A stretch of DNA of 64,000 bases, taken from contig JAOVVO010000293.1 of assembly GCA_028564675.1 (NCBI GenBank), positions 30,443 through 94,442 on the forward strand, given 5' to 3'. Under the pieces are notes generated by a model, which saw nothing but the letters and a program-made list of their open reading frames with translations, did not search any database and was not told the DNA's origin. The stretch comes from Onchocerca lupi. Lineage: Eukaryota; Nematoda; Chromadorea; Rhabditida; Onchocercidae. Every line of letters starts with the position of its first letter. The first letter of the stretch is position 1. The position numbers and the translations under genes are program-made. Below, one piece after another: positions 1 to 12,003 of this stretch.

Positions 1-763
1 TATTCACATCGATTACAAGGTATCTTTTCCAATTAAGTTTCTAATTTTTGATTTTTCACTTATTTTTCTCATATCTTCTAATGTATCGGAAATAATGTAG
101 AAAAGAGAGCTATTTATAATTGCTTTTAAAATTTCCAGAAAATAGCAAATTTTAGTAAAACTAAGTTTCCATCAGCAATGCAACTTTCATCAATTGCAGT
201 TAGATCACCTCCAACTTAATTTAGTTCAGTTGAGGTTTTGGATTTTTTCTGTTTTTTGTTTTGTTCTCATTGATATTAGTATAAAATATTATATGAACTG
301 ATTATCAGTTTCGACACGAAATAATCCAGTAACAAGTCCAACAGCAATAGTACCGGGCATTTTTATTGGATTTTTATTCACTGGTGGAACATTATTTTCA
401 AGTTATCGTGCATCAAATAAATTTGATTATCAAGCTTATGAAATACCATCTAGGAGAAGAAAATTACTTTCTACTGAATTACTTGGTGGACCGCCATTTT
501 TTAATGGCTATTACGATTTGGTTGGCTTAATTTCATATGTTATATTCTTTATGTTTTTTTAAAAAATTTGAATTAGATATAAAAATTTCTATGTTTTCTT
601 GTTGAAGAAAAAGTAATAATAAAAAGTGGTAAAAATCGAATCTTATAAGAAATTGCTTTATTTTTTCAGCTCGGCTATATAATTGGTTCTATATCCGCAA
701 CATGTTACTTTGCCGGTCGCATTCCGCAAGTGTTAAAGAATTATTACCGGCGATCTTGTGAAG
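1..763 (+). CDS. laat-1: PQ-loop lysosomal amino-acid transporter (LAAT-1/PQLC2-like), 3' exons missing
   Basis: LAAT-1/PQLC2 proteins export cationic amino acids from lysosomes. Three exons are visible: 1-19 (tail of an exon, ends phase 1), 309-520 and 670-763, with matching phases. The middle exon encodes a hydrophobic segment (PGIFIGFLFTGGTLFSSY) and then RRRKLLSTEL, resembling the loop before the second PQ repeat. The last exon reads LGYIIGSISATCYFAGRIPQ followed by VLKNYYRRSCEG, the family's second PQ-loop signature. The exon ends at a gtattg donor. The donor at 520 (TTG|GTTGGC) is chosen because it keeps the frame and the DL-LGYIIG match. The helices that should follow SCEG are not found on this strand, so the gene is cut by the window start and also lacks its 3' end. 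A Gln-rich open stretch near 1800-1881 could be an alternative last exon but has no family match. Confidence 0.72.
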
Positions 764-2734
764 GTATTGTATCATGAAAACAACAGTTTATTTTCCAATT
801 CAAATTGAAATAGTACAGATGATATGTATTTTTGTAGAAAAAGATTGAGCCCTTATGATACTCTAAATGTAACATTCACTGAACAGAATTTTCAAATGAG
901 TAATGTTTCTTTTTTTTTTTTTTTTTTTTTTTTTGTCTTCAACTATTTTTGCTTATATTACCAAATAATTTAGATATCTGAAGTTTTTTTCTTCCTCTTT
1001 TTATATCTTTTCTCCCGATATTTCTTCCCTTATATGATTTACCGTACTTATATCCCTACTCAAAGATAGTAGTCGTAAAGCTAATCGTAATCATCCTTGA
1101 TAGATTGTCCGTTCGGTTTCAATCTTTGATGTTTATTGAGAAAAAAAAATCACTTTGCTTGAATACATTTGACCCCATTTTATTCATTTCTATTCATCTC
1201 ATTTCATAAAAATTATTTTATGATGGTTCACCTGATCGGACCATCCTTGAAGAAAATCAATATTTATGACCCGATTTTTTTATTGCATCAATGATTGTGT
1301 GTTCCGCGATTGCATACAAAATGTAAAATGATCCATAAAATTTGGAGATTACTGTGACCGTTTAGTAAGTATGGTCCACAGATTACTGTAGTGCATGGGC
1401 CATAAATAGATCTTCCTCTTTCGCACGCTGACCTGACCTGACCTGTAATTATTCGTCAGTTTTAATAATTTCGTTAATTAGTTACTTAGTGTACATTTTA
1501 ATTGAGATTTTTAGTTCGCATTCTGCAAATTTTCATACTTAATCGCATATTTCAATTTTGATTTAAATTCCTGTCAAGATTTCTCTGAGACAGTGATATG
1601 TTAAGTTGATATCAGTTTGGTTATGAATAGGGAGCCATTCAGTTTAAAGTTTACTTTTCATTTCGATTTGCTTTCCACAAAAAAAAAGAAAAAAAGTGGA
1701 AAAATTTGAAACCAAGAATAATAGATTCATCACAGGAAACAATAGTGAGAAAAAAAAATGAAATTTGCAAACTCAATGAATTTCTACTTAATTTTTCAGG
1801 CAGCAAAGGTTAATTGTTGTTCTTAGGCGGAAATTACTATTCATGCAACAACAACAGCAGCAGAAATCCGATCTGTAATGCTACATTCCTTTCAAAAATT
1901 TAATTGGTTTGTCTTTTTTATATATATATAATTTCAAAAATAATTTTTATATTTCACTATTTCATTTCTTGCGATCCATGAAATATTTCAAACATTTAGT
2001 TCGCATAAGAATTCAATTACGGGGAAACGTTAAGGCAAATTATTATATATAGAATATTTTAATGATTTGAAGCACTCTTCATCCGTTTTTACTATGAATA
2101 TTTCAATTGATAGCCTAAGGCATTCCTTATGCAATAATTTATTTATTGAATAGCTCTTCCATTCTCTTGAAATGTTAATTTTCATTTAATTTCATATTGA
2201 ATATATTTTGATAGTTTCCTAATGATAAGTTAAGAAAATGAAATGGAAATTATCGAATTAGAATTAATATCATTATTTTGTTATTTGCAAAGCGTCTGTT
2301 GGAGATTATTTGTATTAGTATGAATTTGAGATCAGATACATGTTATTTTTGTTTTTTTCATCAATACAATTTTTTTCCCCACGTTGCACTTGTCTTTTTT
2401 CTAATTTCGTATCCATAAAATAAAAAAGATTTATATCTTTTTTGTTTTAAAAAAAATTTTTTCTTCCGAATTTTCCGTTTTGAAAAATTTTTTCTTCTTT
2501 CATCAGCTGAGGACAAATTGTATGTAATTTAATATATTTACGCTAAAATTTATTCAACAATACGGAAATGACGCATGAAGATTAACATCAAAAATAGCAT
2601 CATATATACGCTGTTGAAGTAAGCGTGCTTTCGGAAAGTTATTTTTTCTGGAAAATTTTTTGATTATTTCTTCTCTAGTATTTATTAGATATTTATTTAT
2701 TCATTAATTTTGCTAGTATTTAAAATATCTCTTG

Positions 2735-2985
2735 ATCACTGGACATATTCGAAGATTTAGTTAATTAATTGTCATTTTTTACAAGTTCTGATTTTAAATA
2801 TTATTTGATTAATGGACATATATTTATTAAGGTGATCGCAATCAATCCCTCCAGTTCTGGTCTTTTTAAAAAAGATAAATGAGAAAAAAGAAACTATTCA
2901 ATCACTGGACATATTTGAAGATTTGTTTAATTAATTGTTATTTTTTATCAGTTTCTAATTCATATTTAGGTGATCATTGTCAACC
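2735..2985. repeat. Imperfect direct repeat, two copies
   Basis: A stretch starting ATCACTGGACATATT at 2735 recurs at 2901. Similarity continues through a GTTAATTAATTGTTATTTTTTA-like segment to a shared GGTGATC motif (about 2831 and 2970). The copies are about 165 bp apart and diverged by several substitutions and indels. No ORF or terminal inverted repeat is evident. Confidence 0.6.
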
Positions 2986-3361
2986 CCTGCAATTGTGAAT
3001 ATTTTGAGGAAAGGTAAAAGAGAGGAAGAGGAGAGATGGTATAGTATAGATGGATGGTTTCGGATGACAAAGCTTCTCGTCCTAATGTCATCGTCGTCCC
3101 ATCACCGTTTTGATATCATTTTAGTGCTTATCGATGTGTGTCTCGATGGTGAAGTGGCATTGGCACACACAGTCTGTATTGCTTTACTTCTTGAGTTTTG
3201 TTTGCATAAGAGGTGGATTGATTGATTGTGGTTGGTTAGTTGGTTGGTTGGTCGAAATGGGACGGAAAATACGACAACGAGAAAGAGATGAACAAATTGA
3301 TGATTATTCCATCCATAAAAAGCCTTTCTCTTTCTTTCCATTATTATTATTTTTACTCTTT

Positions 3362-3385
3362 CAACAACAAAAACAACAACAACAA
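3362..3385. repeat. (CAA)n microsatellite
   Basis: Short imperfect CAA trinucleotide run in non-coding sequence. A GTTG/GGTT-rich stretch lies just upstream at about 3225-3255. Confidence 0.7.
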
Positions 3386-3478
3386 TGAAAACAATAAAGC
3401 TTAAATGCGACAAATGCGCCGCAGATGAATGAACAGCTTTGAGCGCATTTGTCATTTGTCATACTAATAAGGTACTAA

Positions 3479-3586
3479 TATTGAAATGACATTAAAATGC
3501 TTTAAAAAGATATGCTAATTTCAGAGATGAGACATTGATATTGAAATGATATTGAAACAGTTTAAAAAGGATAAACTAATTTCAGA
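3479..3586. repeat. Imperfect tandem repeat, about 60-bp period
   Basis: Two copies of a segment running from ATTGAAATGA to CTAATTTCAGA, at about 3479-3526 and 3539-3586. They differ by scattered substitutions. Non-coding. Confidence 0.6.
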
Positions 3587-5070
3587 AAAAAAGTTTAAAT
3601 TTCAAACAATTTTCCAAAAAAAAAAAAAAAAAAGATTTAAAATTGGATATTAGGATGGAAGAAATTTCTATAAAGACAAAAAATTCGAAATTTGTATGAA
3701 AAAATTGTAAAATTATGTATATAAATTGGCTTCATAGATTGTGGACATGAAATTAACTGATTTTTATAAATTATTTTTAGAATCCAAAATTACAAAATGA
3801 TTTTATGTAATGAAAAGGGCAATGCACTAAAGAAAACTAGTTGTAGGGCAGGAAAAATTTCATTATTTCGAATTTATGGTAGAATTTCGAGATAAGTATG
3901 GGTTTTTTTTTTTTTCGATTTATTGTACTTGGATTAAGTTTCCAAGCAACTTTAAGGATAAAGGAGTTCTTGAAGTTTGTGAGCAAGAATCGAACGAAAC
4001 TAGTTATTGAACTTAGACTTTCTTTTGAAAGATTTCGTTGATACAGCAAATAATTGAGCCTGAAGTAAATACTGAAGAGAGTGAAAGCATTGCAATACTT
4101 TACATTTTTTTGCAGTTCTTTACTGTAAAAAATGAATCATTATTCAAACAAATACAGTGCTAGATCTAGTCAGGATGAAAATTGATTTTGAAATAGGCCT
4201 GCTTTTTTATAACTCGTTACAACTGATATGAAAACATATTTCTAACATATATTCAAATGAGTATTTATCGATTTTTCTTTTTTGATTCTTTCAATTATGT
4301 GAATTTATTGAAAAATAGTTAATTCTTCATTTTCATAAAATGAAAAAAGAAAATTCAAGAGAAATTTAAGAAAAATACATATATTAATTGATAAAATTGA
4401 GAAAAAATTACTTAGATGATTTTTGATTACTTTATATTATTGATTTAAAGTGCGATATTACTATTAACTTATGGTATCACTATTATCACTATCACTATAT
4501 CACTACTAACCGATACTTATAGCCCAAACTTTTTCAATCATTTTTTTCTAACAAAAATTTGGCTATATAAATGTTTTATTTATTTATACAAAAAGAAAAG
4601 AAAAGAAAACGACAAAGTTTGGAAACTAAATGTTTACAAAAACATATCTTATGTTCAAACATTCGATAAATTTACATATGTAATAAGAAGCTATTAAATA
4701 TAACAAAATTCAAATCAAATTGCTTACTTTATCTTGACAGCGCAATGCAAAATGGTAAATATTTATTTATTTATCAGAAAGGGAGGTAAAATTCTAAGCA
4801 AATTCTTTGCTAAACATTTTAATATTTGTTCGTTAAACATGAATAAAACTAATATTTGTCCTCAGTTTGGTATATTCTTCTTGCTTTGTCATCCTTCATC
4901 TCGTCCCCGATCTAGCCCATATATAAACAAGTCCTAATCGTGATTGTCCGATCAGTTTCACCCTGTTCAAGGACGATCGAAATGATCAATTTTGCTTCAG
5001 AATCTTTTCCATAATTTCATTTTACTAACATTTTTTATCTCATTTTTTGATATTTTGATAGCTAATGTTC

Positions 5071-5071
<1 letters not shown>

Positions 5072-5147
<76 letters not shown>
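5072..5147. repeat. 76-nt uninterrupted poly(T) tract
   Basis: The longest homopolymer in the window, a pure T run on the plus strand. Other T runs of about 20-30 nt lie at 910-934, 5434-5456 and 13242-13267. The exact length of such a run is unreliable in most assemblies. Confidence 0.9.
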
Positions 5148-5148
<1 letters not shown>

Positions 5149-8100
5149 ATATGATATTTTATCTCATTTTGTTCTATTTCTATTCTTAATATTCATCAGT
5201 GAAATATTTATCACAAATTATTCGTTGATAAGTTTAAATAGATTCTAAGCATACATAAAGATATCTTTTTTTCCTTCGTTACGATATCGAATAGCTTTGA
5301 AGGAATTTAATGTCTTTTCTCTTCAGAAGTCTTACAAACATTCGAATAAAGTATTAAATTACGTTATGATTTGATCTATTGCGTTGGATTTGTGAAATTT
5401 TTAAAAATCAAGATTTATTTTTTGTTTAAAAGCTTTTTTTTTTTTTTTTTTTTTTTGAAATTTATTCATTTTATAAGATTTAAATCTCAAATATTTATTT
5501 CAGCGATTGGCTACAAATTATACATGACAAACATTGATTGATAATTTACATCATACGGATATGTGATATATCGGTTGTTTTTTCTTTTTCTTTTTTTTTC
5601 TCATAATTACGTCTAGAGTAATGCACGGTTCCTTTATCATTATAATGATTATGATATGTGATATATCTTTAAGACGAGATTTTTTTTTTCTTAATCATGT
5701 TGCTTTTTTTATCCTAACTGGTCATTTATTTCGTGTAATTACCATAATTAGCAATTAGATATTTGTTAATTTCTGAAATTAAAGGATAAATTACCTTTAA
5801 TTTTGTTTCCTTTTATTCATAGATTTTATTCAATCTTTTAAATAAAAGTTTTAGATCAAGAGCATGAAGAAATAGCAACTTTTCCTTGAAAGAAAGATTT
5901 GTATTTCTAGACTTTTATTTGAAACATTTCAACATTTCATTTCTTCTTCATTTCTTCACACTCTTGGTCTAGATTTTTATTTAAATTTTAAACTTTTTTT
6001 TCTTGTAGCAAATAAATGTAGAGTTTTGAATGACAGATTCAAGATTTCTAGAATTGTGTTCTTTATTTTATTAAAAAACCAGTAGTGGGATAGAATTTTA
6101 ATAGAATTTTCTAGGTAATTTATATCTCGTAAGTTTGAATTCAAGTATCTTTGGAAATTCCTGATTTATCTTTTTCAAAACTGAATTCAAAATTGTGATG
6201 TGTGTTTCATTTTGTTTGATTCATTTTGTAAAATTTAAAGTTTCACCAAATTTACAAATCAGAGAAGCTTCTTACCATGTAAGTAAAATTAGGAAAATTT
6301 CTCACTTCCTTTTTCCGAATTTTTGTTCCTAAATTTGAATTCTAATAATTTTCCACTATTTTCTCCCCGATGTTAATTTTTAAACTTTGTTTTTTTCTTT
6401 TTATTTTTTTGCTGTTCTTTGTAGATATTTTTCCTATGGATGTAAAAAATTTGCATTTGTTCTGTGATGATGCTTTTATTTTGATTAAGCTCAAAAAATC
6501 ATTTCAAAGCTAAGAAAGTTTTTATATTCTATTGAAATTCGAAAAATATTATTCCACATCTTTAAAGTTCAAAGGTTAATTTGAATGAATTCCACTGCAA
6601 ACATTAAATTCATTCTTCATAAATTCGTCTTATTTTTCAACTATTTAAATCATTATAACAAAAAATACGCGTATTTTTGCTCATTTGATATTTATCTCGG
6701 AATAAAATATAAATTTTGTTGTTTTTGCACTTTATCATTTTTGCATCCATGATGAATTAAGTGATATTGGAGAAAAAGTTTCGGAAAATCGTGAAGTTTA
6801 AGAGTCTTGACAAGAAGGAAAATTTGGTTAAGAAATTTGATTTTATTGATCATTATCTCATAGACATATAGGTATTTCTTTATCATAATCTTTGCAGTCT
6901 TTTCTCTTATCCGATTTTTAACATTATGATCATCAACATTATTGTTATTGGATATCTCTTTCAGAATTTATTTGATACAATAATCATGAGCAATAAGTTC
7001 ATTGATCAAAAACAGATCATAGTTTGTCACTTGTCACCTTTCTGAAACTTTTAATTCATAATAATCTTTCGGAATAATTTCGCAATCTGTGATCAATTAC
7101 GAGAAATACTTTGAGTTCTTCATGAATTTACAATTTAGATTATGATAAGTGATAAATTTTAGGACAGATTTCTTGATTAAAGTCCCTTAAATTTTAAATT
7201 TTTCTTTCTTCCTCTCAACAATTTATTTATATTTACCTATCTTATAAATGATTATTTGGTCAGGGAAGTATTACACAATTGGAATGAATGAATGAATGAT
7301 TGTATTGGAAATAACAGGAAGGAAATTTGCTAACTTGAACTTTACCTTCCCTTTCCTGTTCATTATCTTCTACCTTTCTTTCAACACCTGACAATAGTAA
7401 TTTCAATAATAATAATACTTTCGACTCATTGATACTATATTTGATCATTTTATTTGGATATGTTTTCATACTTCACACAATCACAAGTATCTATCCATTA
7501 AGTGGAGTAAAACGCCTGGAGCGCAACTTGGATAAATAAGTGGTTATTGTTAGTTGTCAGAAAACTTATTTGTTAGAAAACAAAATTGATCTGTTCCATT
7601 ATACTCTTTCTTCAACAAGTTTTTAATGGAATTGCAAGTTTTCTTAGCTCTTCTAGAAAGAGAGAGAGAGAGCTAAAAGGTTATAATAAAAAGGTCATGT
7701 ATTAGTTTGTTTGATGAAATTGGAACTCTTAATGATCTATTAACAACAATCATTTTCGAGTTTGTGTCGATTAATTAGTTAATTAGTTGAAATTGATTAA
7801 TTTCATTTAAGTTCGTTTTTTGAAGGATAAATGTAAATTTCATTTACATTTAACACCAAAAATAAGCGCTTTTATTTCATACATTTCCTTCGTTTGGCAA
7901 AAATTCTTGTGATCTTGGCAAATTTTTAAATTTTTTTTTCTTTTTTTTTTTTAACGGGAATCAGAGATAAATAAGAGATGTCTAATGATGATTTTATTAT
8001 TTGTCAATTACTATGCAAATTTTATTTGGCCAAATTAACTGCACGGGAATAATCAAAACATGAATATTGTTAACAATTATCACATTTAATAATCATTTAA

Positions 8101-10214
8101 TATGCTCAAACATTCATACTACCTTTTAAATATTAGCAATTAGCAAATTAGACTCTTGGCTTTATAGTTGAACACATACCTAATTTATTCTTTTTAAAGA
8201 ATCTTATAGATAAAATTGAACCTGGCTAAAATTAAAGCTTAAACTTTTAATCCTTTAAATCAAACCTTAAGCCTTTAAATTAAATCTTTTTTTGTATTCA
8301 TTTTCAAGTTTTATGCAAATTTGCAAATCCAAATTAAATGAAATTACAATACATCATCGTACAATATTTCAAAAAATAAATTTAACGGTCATTTTAAACA
8401 AACTGATCGCCGACAATAATTTTAACAATAGCAAAGAAATGGATGATATCATAAAACCATAATTTATATATGTATACATATAGCTCAATTCTAAATGGTA
8501 ATGAAAATTGGTGATAGAATTATCGTTTAATCAAAAAATTTCAGAATTTTAAACTTTCAAGGTTTAAAAACTTGAATGATTTCAAATTCAAATTATTATT
8601 TTCTTAAATTTAAATTCAACCAACGAATCGAATAAATGAATTAAGCGATATGATTTGATAATACAACGTTAATTGGTTTTAGGAAGTTAATCTTGGGCCA
8701 TTTCTCTGGCATAGAAAAAAGCCAAGAACGAGCAAACATTCTTAGAAAATAATAGCTCACATATTTCTCTTTTTTAGTTCAATATTTTTCAAATCTAGAA
8801 TTTTTCAATTCCAATTTTTAGTGAGAAAATTAAAGTTATGAAAAAATTGATTGTTAGGAAATAATTTAAGTTTTCGAGAAATTTTTGGGCGAAAAAACAA
8901 GAATTTTGGAAAAAAAATTAAATCAATGAAATAATTCCGCTTCACATGCAACTATATCACAATTAGATATTTCATTGTCATCATTATGAATTTTCAATTT
9001 TGTAAATTTAAATTATTGCCGAATTCTGACACCAATTTTTGCCCCAAAAACTGGATGAATTATATGAGTGAGTTGCATTTTCATTTATTTTATCTCCTAT
9101 ATCGGATCAAAAATGGTCAAAAATTAATTCGAAAAAGATAATTTCAAGTAATTTGATGATGAAATGTGAAAAGGATTAAGGCGCATCTTCAGTTACATAT
9201 TAAATAAAATTCGGAAAAAAATTGCCATCAGATTACTTGAAATTCCAAAAAAAAAAACAAATGAAAATTAGTGAATAATCAATTAAAGTGAAATTTTTTG
9301 TAAATTTCTTCCACGTTTCAAATAAATATTCGAATCATTAAAAGTATTTGAAGAAATGAATATTACCTACAATATTTTTGCAAAGGCATCAATGAAAATA
9401 TGTTTACAAAAAATAATGAAATCGTAAAATATTTGGATCAATAACTCACACATACAGAAGTAACCACTTGTTGAAATGAGGCACTACTAATTAACTAATT
9501 AATTAGTCTTCTTTTTCGCTTCTGCATTTTCAAGTTTTTTCCCCTTCTAAGCTCCTTTTATAAATTTGGCAATGAATTTGGATTATTTGAACTGAAAACA
9601 AAGTAATATTGAACTAATAATACTATATTTTTAAAAAAAAAACAATTTTAATATTATCTCTATTGGAATTTAAAATATTTATGGCCTATCGGAAAATTCC
9701 TAATAAATTAGAAAAATGTTATATCAAAATTTTCCCAAATTAATTATTAGCAAACGAGAAATATAAAATCTACATAATTCACAAGATTATGAAAAGATAT
9801 TGATATCATTAGGCTTAATTCTAAATTAGAATTTTCCTGAATTTTTCCTTATTTTCAGTTTTTGGCCAAAAATACTTTATTAGCCAAAATTTGAAACTAG
9901 TAAAAAAAAAAATCGCCGATAAACCAAGAATTGGCCATAGATATCGTAGAATTATTGATATTAATATCTTGTTTAGGCTTAATTTCAATTTAAAAGCCAA
10001 AAATTTGAAGCTATTAAAAAAAATAAAAAATGTGGAAAAACCATAATTATCCTTAAAAAGTTTTATAGAAATTATTCTATCATATTGGTCAAAAGATCTA
10101 TTGCATTTTGCAACTTTTCTCCATTCATATTGTTGATAAAATATGTCCTGATTGATATTATCGATAAAGATAATCAAAAAATTTGATAAGATCCAAAAGA
10201 ACACACATATTTAC

Positions 10215-11942
10215 CTGTACAATGTTTGCTGATAAGGATAATCATTAAGAGTGTTAGCTGGTTGTGTAGCATACATATTATTGTACATACTGTAGTTATC
10301 GATAAGACTTCCAATACGAAAAGCACTTGATGTTAAAGTTGGTAATGTTGTTTGTGATAAATCGGGAACAGCACTCATCGTACCATTTGAGTATAATCCA
10401 AATGATGAATATTGACTGGCATAAGGATTCATCTAGAATTATTTCATTTATCGATTCAATCTCGAGATTTTAAATAGGCGAATTTAATTTCCGGTAGAAG
10501 AGTAGAATTTACAACATTGAAGACAAAGATGAAATTGCTCGAACTGAAGAAGGTGAAATTGATTGTTCAAATTAGGTAAAATTGCCGGTATCGATGGAGA
10601 TGAAATTTTTCATATCGGTGAAGTAAAGTAAAATTACCCATACCGGAGAAGGTAAAATTGCCCGTCCAAATGAGGTAAAATTGCCCGTACCAGGAGGAGG
10701 TGGTAGAATTACCCGTCCAAATGGGGTAAAATTACTCATATTGATGGAGATAGAATTGCCCGTACCGGTGAAAACGAAATTGCCTGTCCAGATGAAGTAA
10801 AATTGCCTATACCGATGCAGAATAAAATTGTTCGTATAGTAGAAGGAAAATTGCCCGAAGGAGATAAAATTGCCCTATATCAATACCGACAAAGATAAAT
10901 TTGCCCGTATCTATCGGGATAAAATTACTCGTTTTGATAATAATAAAATTGCTGAATAAAATCGATGAAGATAAAATTACCCCGAATCAAAGTGCAGGTA
11001 AGTTCATATCAGTAAAGATAAAACTGCTCGATGGAGATAATTGCCTGATAAGATTAATGAAAGCAAGATTGGAAGCAATGAAAAATATGAACTTTATCAA
11101 TTTCACGATATATCAGAAAGACACAATTCTATCATAGTTCTAAGATATATTAAAAAGATACTGTTATAGTGATAGTGATTATGATAACAGAATAAATAGT
11201 GATTAAGAACAATAAATAATAATATAATTATATGATAAGAACAATTATTGCTGCCGTGATCAAAATAACCAAGTTTTCAATCAATGAGAATTTGGTTGAC
11301 CCTTAGAATCATACAGTAATTAAGGAAAAATAAAAATTAGCCTTTTTTTCAGTTTGAATATAGAATTATTAAAGATTTCGCAATTTATATTCTTTGCGAT
11401 TTTATTCATGAAATTTAGTACTATATTGAAAAGAAATTAAATTTGAAATCAAAATTTACCGGTACACTTCCCACTGCTGAAATGACACTTGTCGGTTGAC
11501 TGCTTACGGTAGATGCTGTCAATGATGTGCTAGCAGGTAGTTGTACAGATTGCATTACCTGTTGCTGCGTCCTGATTAGTTGCGGCGTCGTAATACCAGC
11601 AGCTGTACGATCGGTATTGGTACTTGTTTCAGCCTAAATTTTGTAAAATTAGAAAAATCCTGAAAAATAGTTTTTAAAATTGTCATTGAATTGAAAAAAA
11701 ATGATTCATTAATTCCGATTGATCGAATCTTTTTCCATTCCACCACTCAATTCCAAAAAAAAAAAAAAAAAAAAAAAAGCGAGTAATTAGAAATGAAAGA
11801 GTAAAGAAAGATTTATGAAAAAAACAACAACCTGTTCAAGTTAACTAAATTGATCGATCTCTGAATTTGGCTGAGATAAATTAATTTTATATATAGAATA
11901 AAATTACTAAGCTGTAAAGAAGAAAGCACTACTTACGCTCAT
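10215..11942 (-). CDS. Unrecognised Ser/Thr/Gln/Tyr-rich protein, N-terminal exons only
   Basis: Three minus-strand exons join in frame: 11937-11942 (ATG AGC, then a strong gtaagt donor), 11460-11633 and 10215-10432 (ends phase 2 at gtaaat). They give about 132 residues. The product is low complexity: Ser/Thr/Gln-rich first (LIRTQQQVMQSVQLPASTS), then Tyr/Asn/Met-rich (MNPYASQYSSFGLYSNG; DNYSMYNNMYATQPA). It has no signal peptide or cysteines. This composition is typical of the transactivation region of a transcriptional regulator (Eya, homeobox or RNA-binding proteins have such N-termini), but no DNA-binding or catalytic domain is visible, so no function is assigned. Downstream exons should lie left of 10215 and were not found. 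The intron 10433-11459 carries a minisatellite. The start is inferred from phase continuity and the donor only. Confidence 0.5.
10530..11050. repeat. Degenerate minisatellite, about 25-bp unit
   Basis: About twenty irregular copies of a unit close to GATAAAATTGCCCGTACCGA, separated by short GATGGAGA- or AATGGGG-like spacers. The copies drift in length and sequence, with AAATTGCCCG the best-kept core. The array lies inside an intron of the minus-strand gene at 10215-11942. Chance short ORFs cross it, but the variable unit length breaks every frame. Confidence 0.8.
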
Positions 11943-12003
11943 TAATCCCTTTGAATTAATTAATTAATCCGAGGATTTACCGTAAGAATGATGAATTCTA
12001 CAG

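Larger units (their letters stand above)
764..10214. other. Gene-poor AT-rich interval
   Basis: About 9.4 kb with no exon I can support on either strand. It holds long poly(T) tracts, short imperfect direct repeats, a (CAA)n stretch and a less AT-rich patch at about 2980-3450, where short ORFs on both strands lack any family motif. The missing 3' exons of the flanking plus-strand transporter and of the minus-strand gene at 10215-11942 would be expected here but were not recognised. A minus-strand open stretch at 7260-7469 has possible splice borders but no recognisable product. Confidence 0.5.

Noticed and set aside
1060..1240. Similarity between about 1060-1150 and 4910-4985 (TCGTAAT...TGTCCG(T/A)TC(G/A)GTTTCA)
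   Set aside because: Only short stretches match; too weak by eye to call a dispersed repeat.
3102..3455. 117-aa minus-strand ORF overlapping plus-strand ORFs
   Set aside because: Low-complexity Val/His-rich translation, no splice or family signal, and open frames on both strands point to a composition effect of a less AT-rich patch.
4992..5189. ORF with a long poly-Phe run
   Set aside because: It is simply the translation of the 76-nt poly(T) tract.
9821..10204. 127-aa minus-strand ORF next to the orphan exons
   Set aside because: Phe/Ile/Lys-rich translation of AT-rich DNA; it lies across the gtaaat donor and has no motif, so it is treated as intron.
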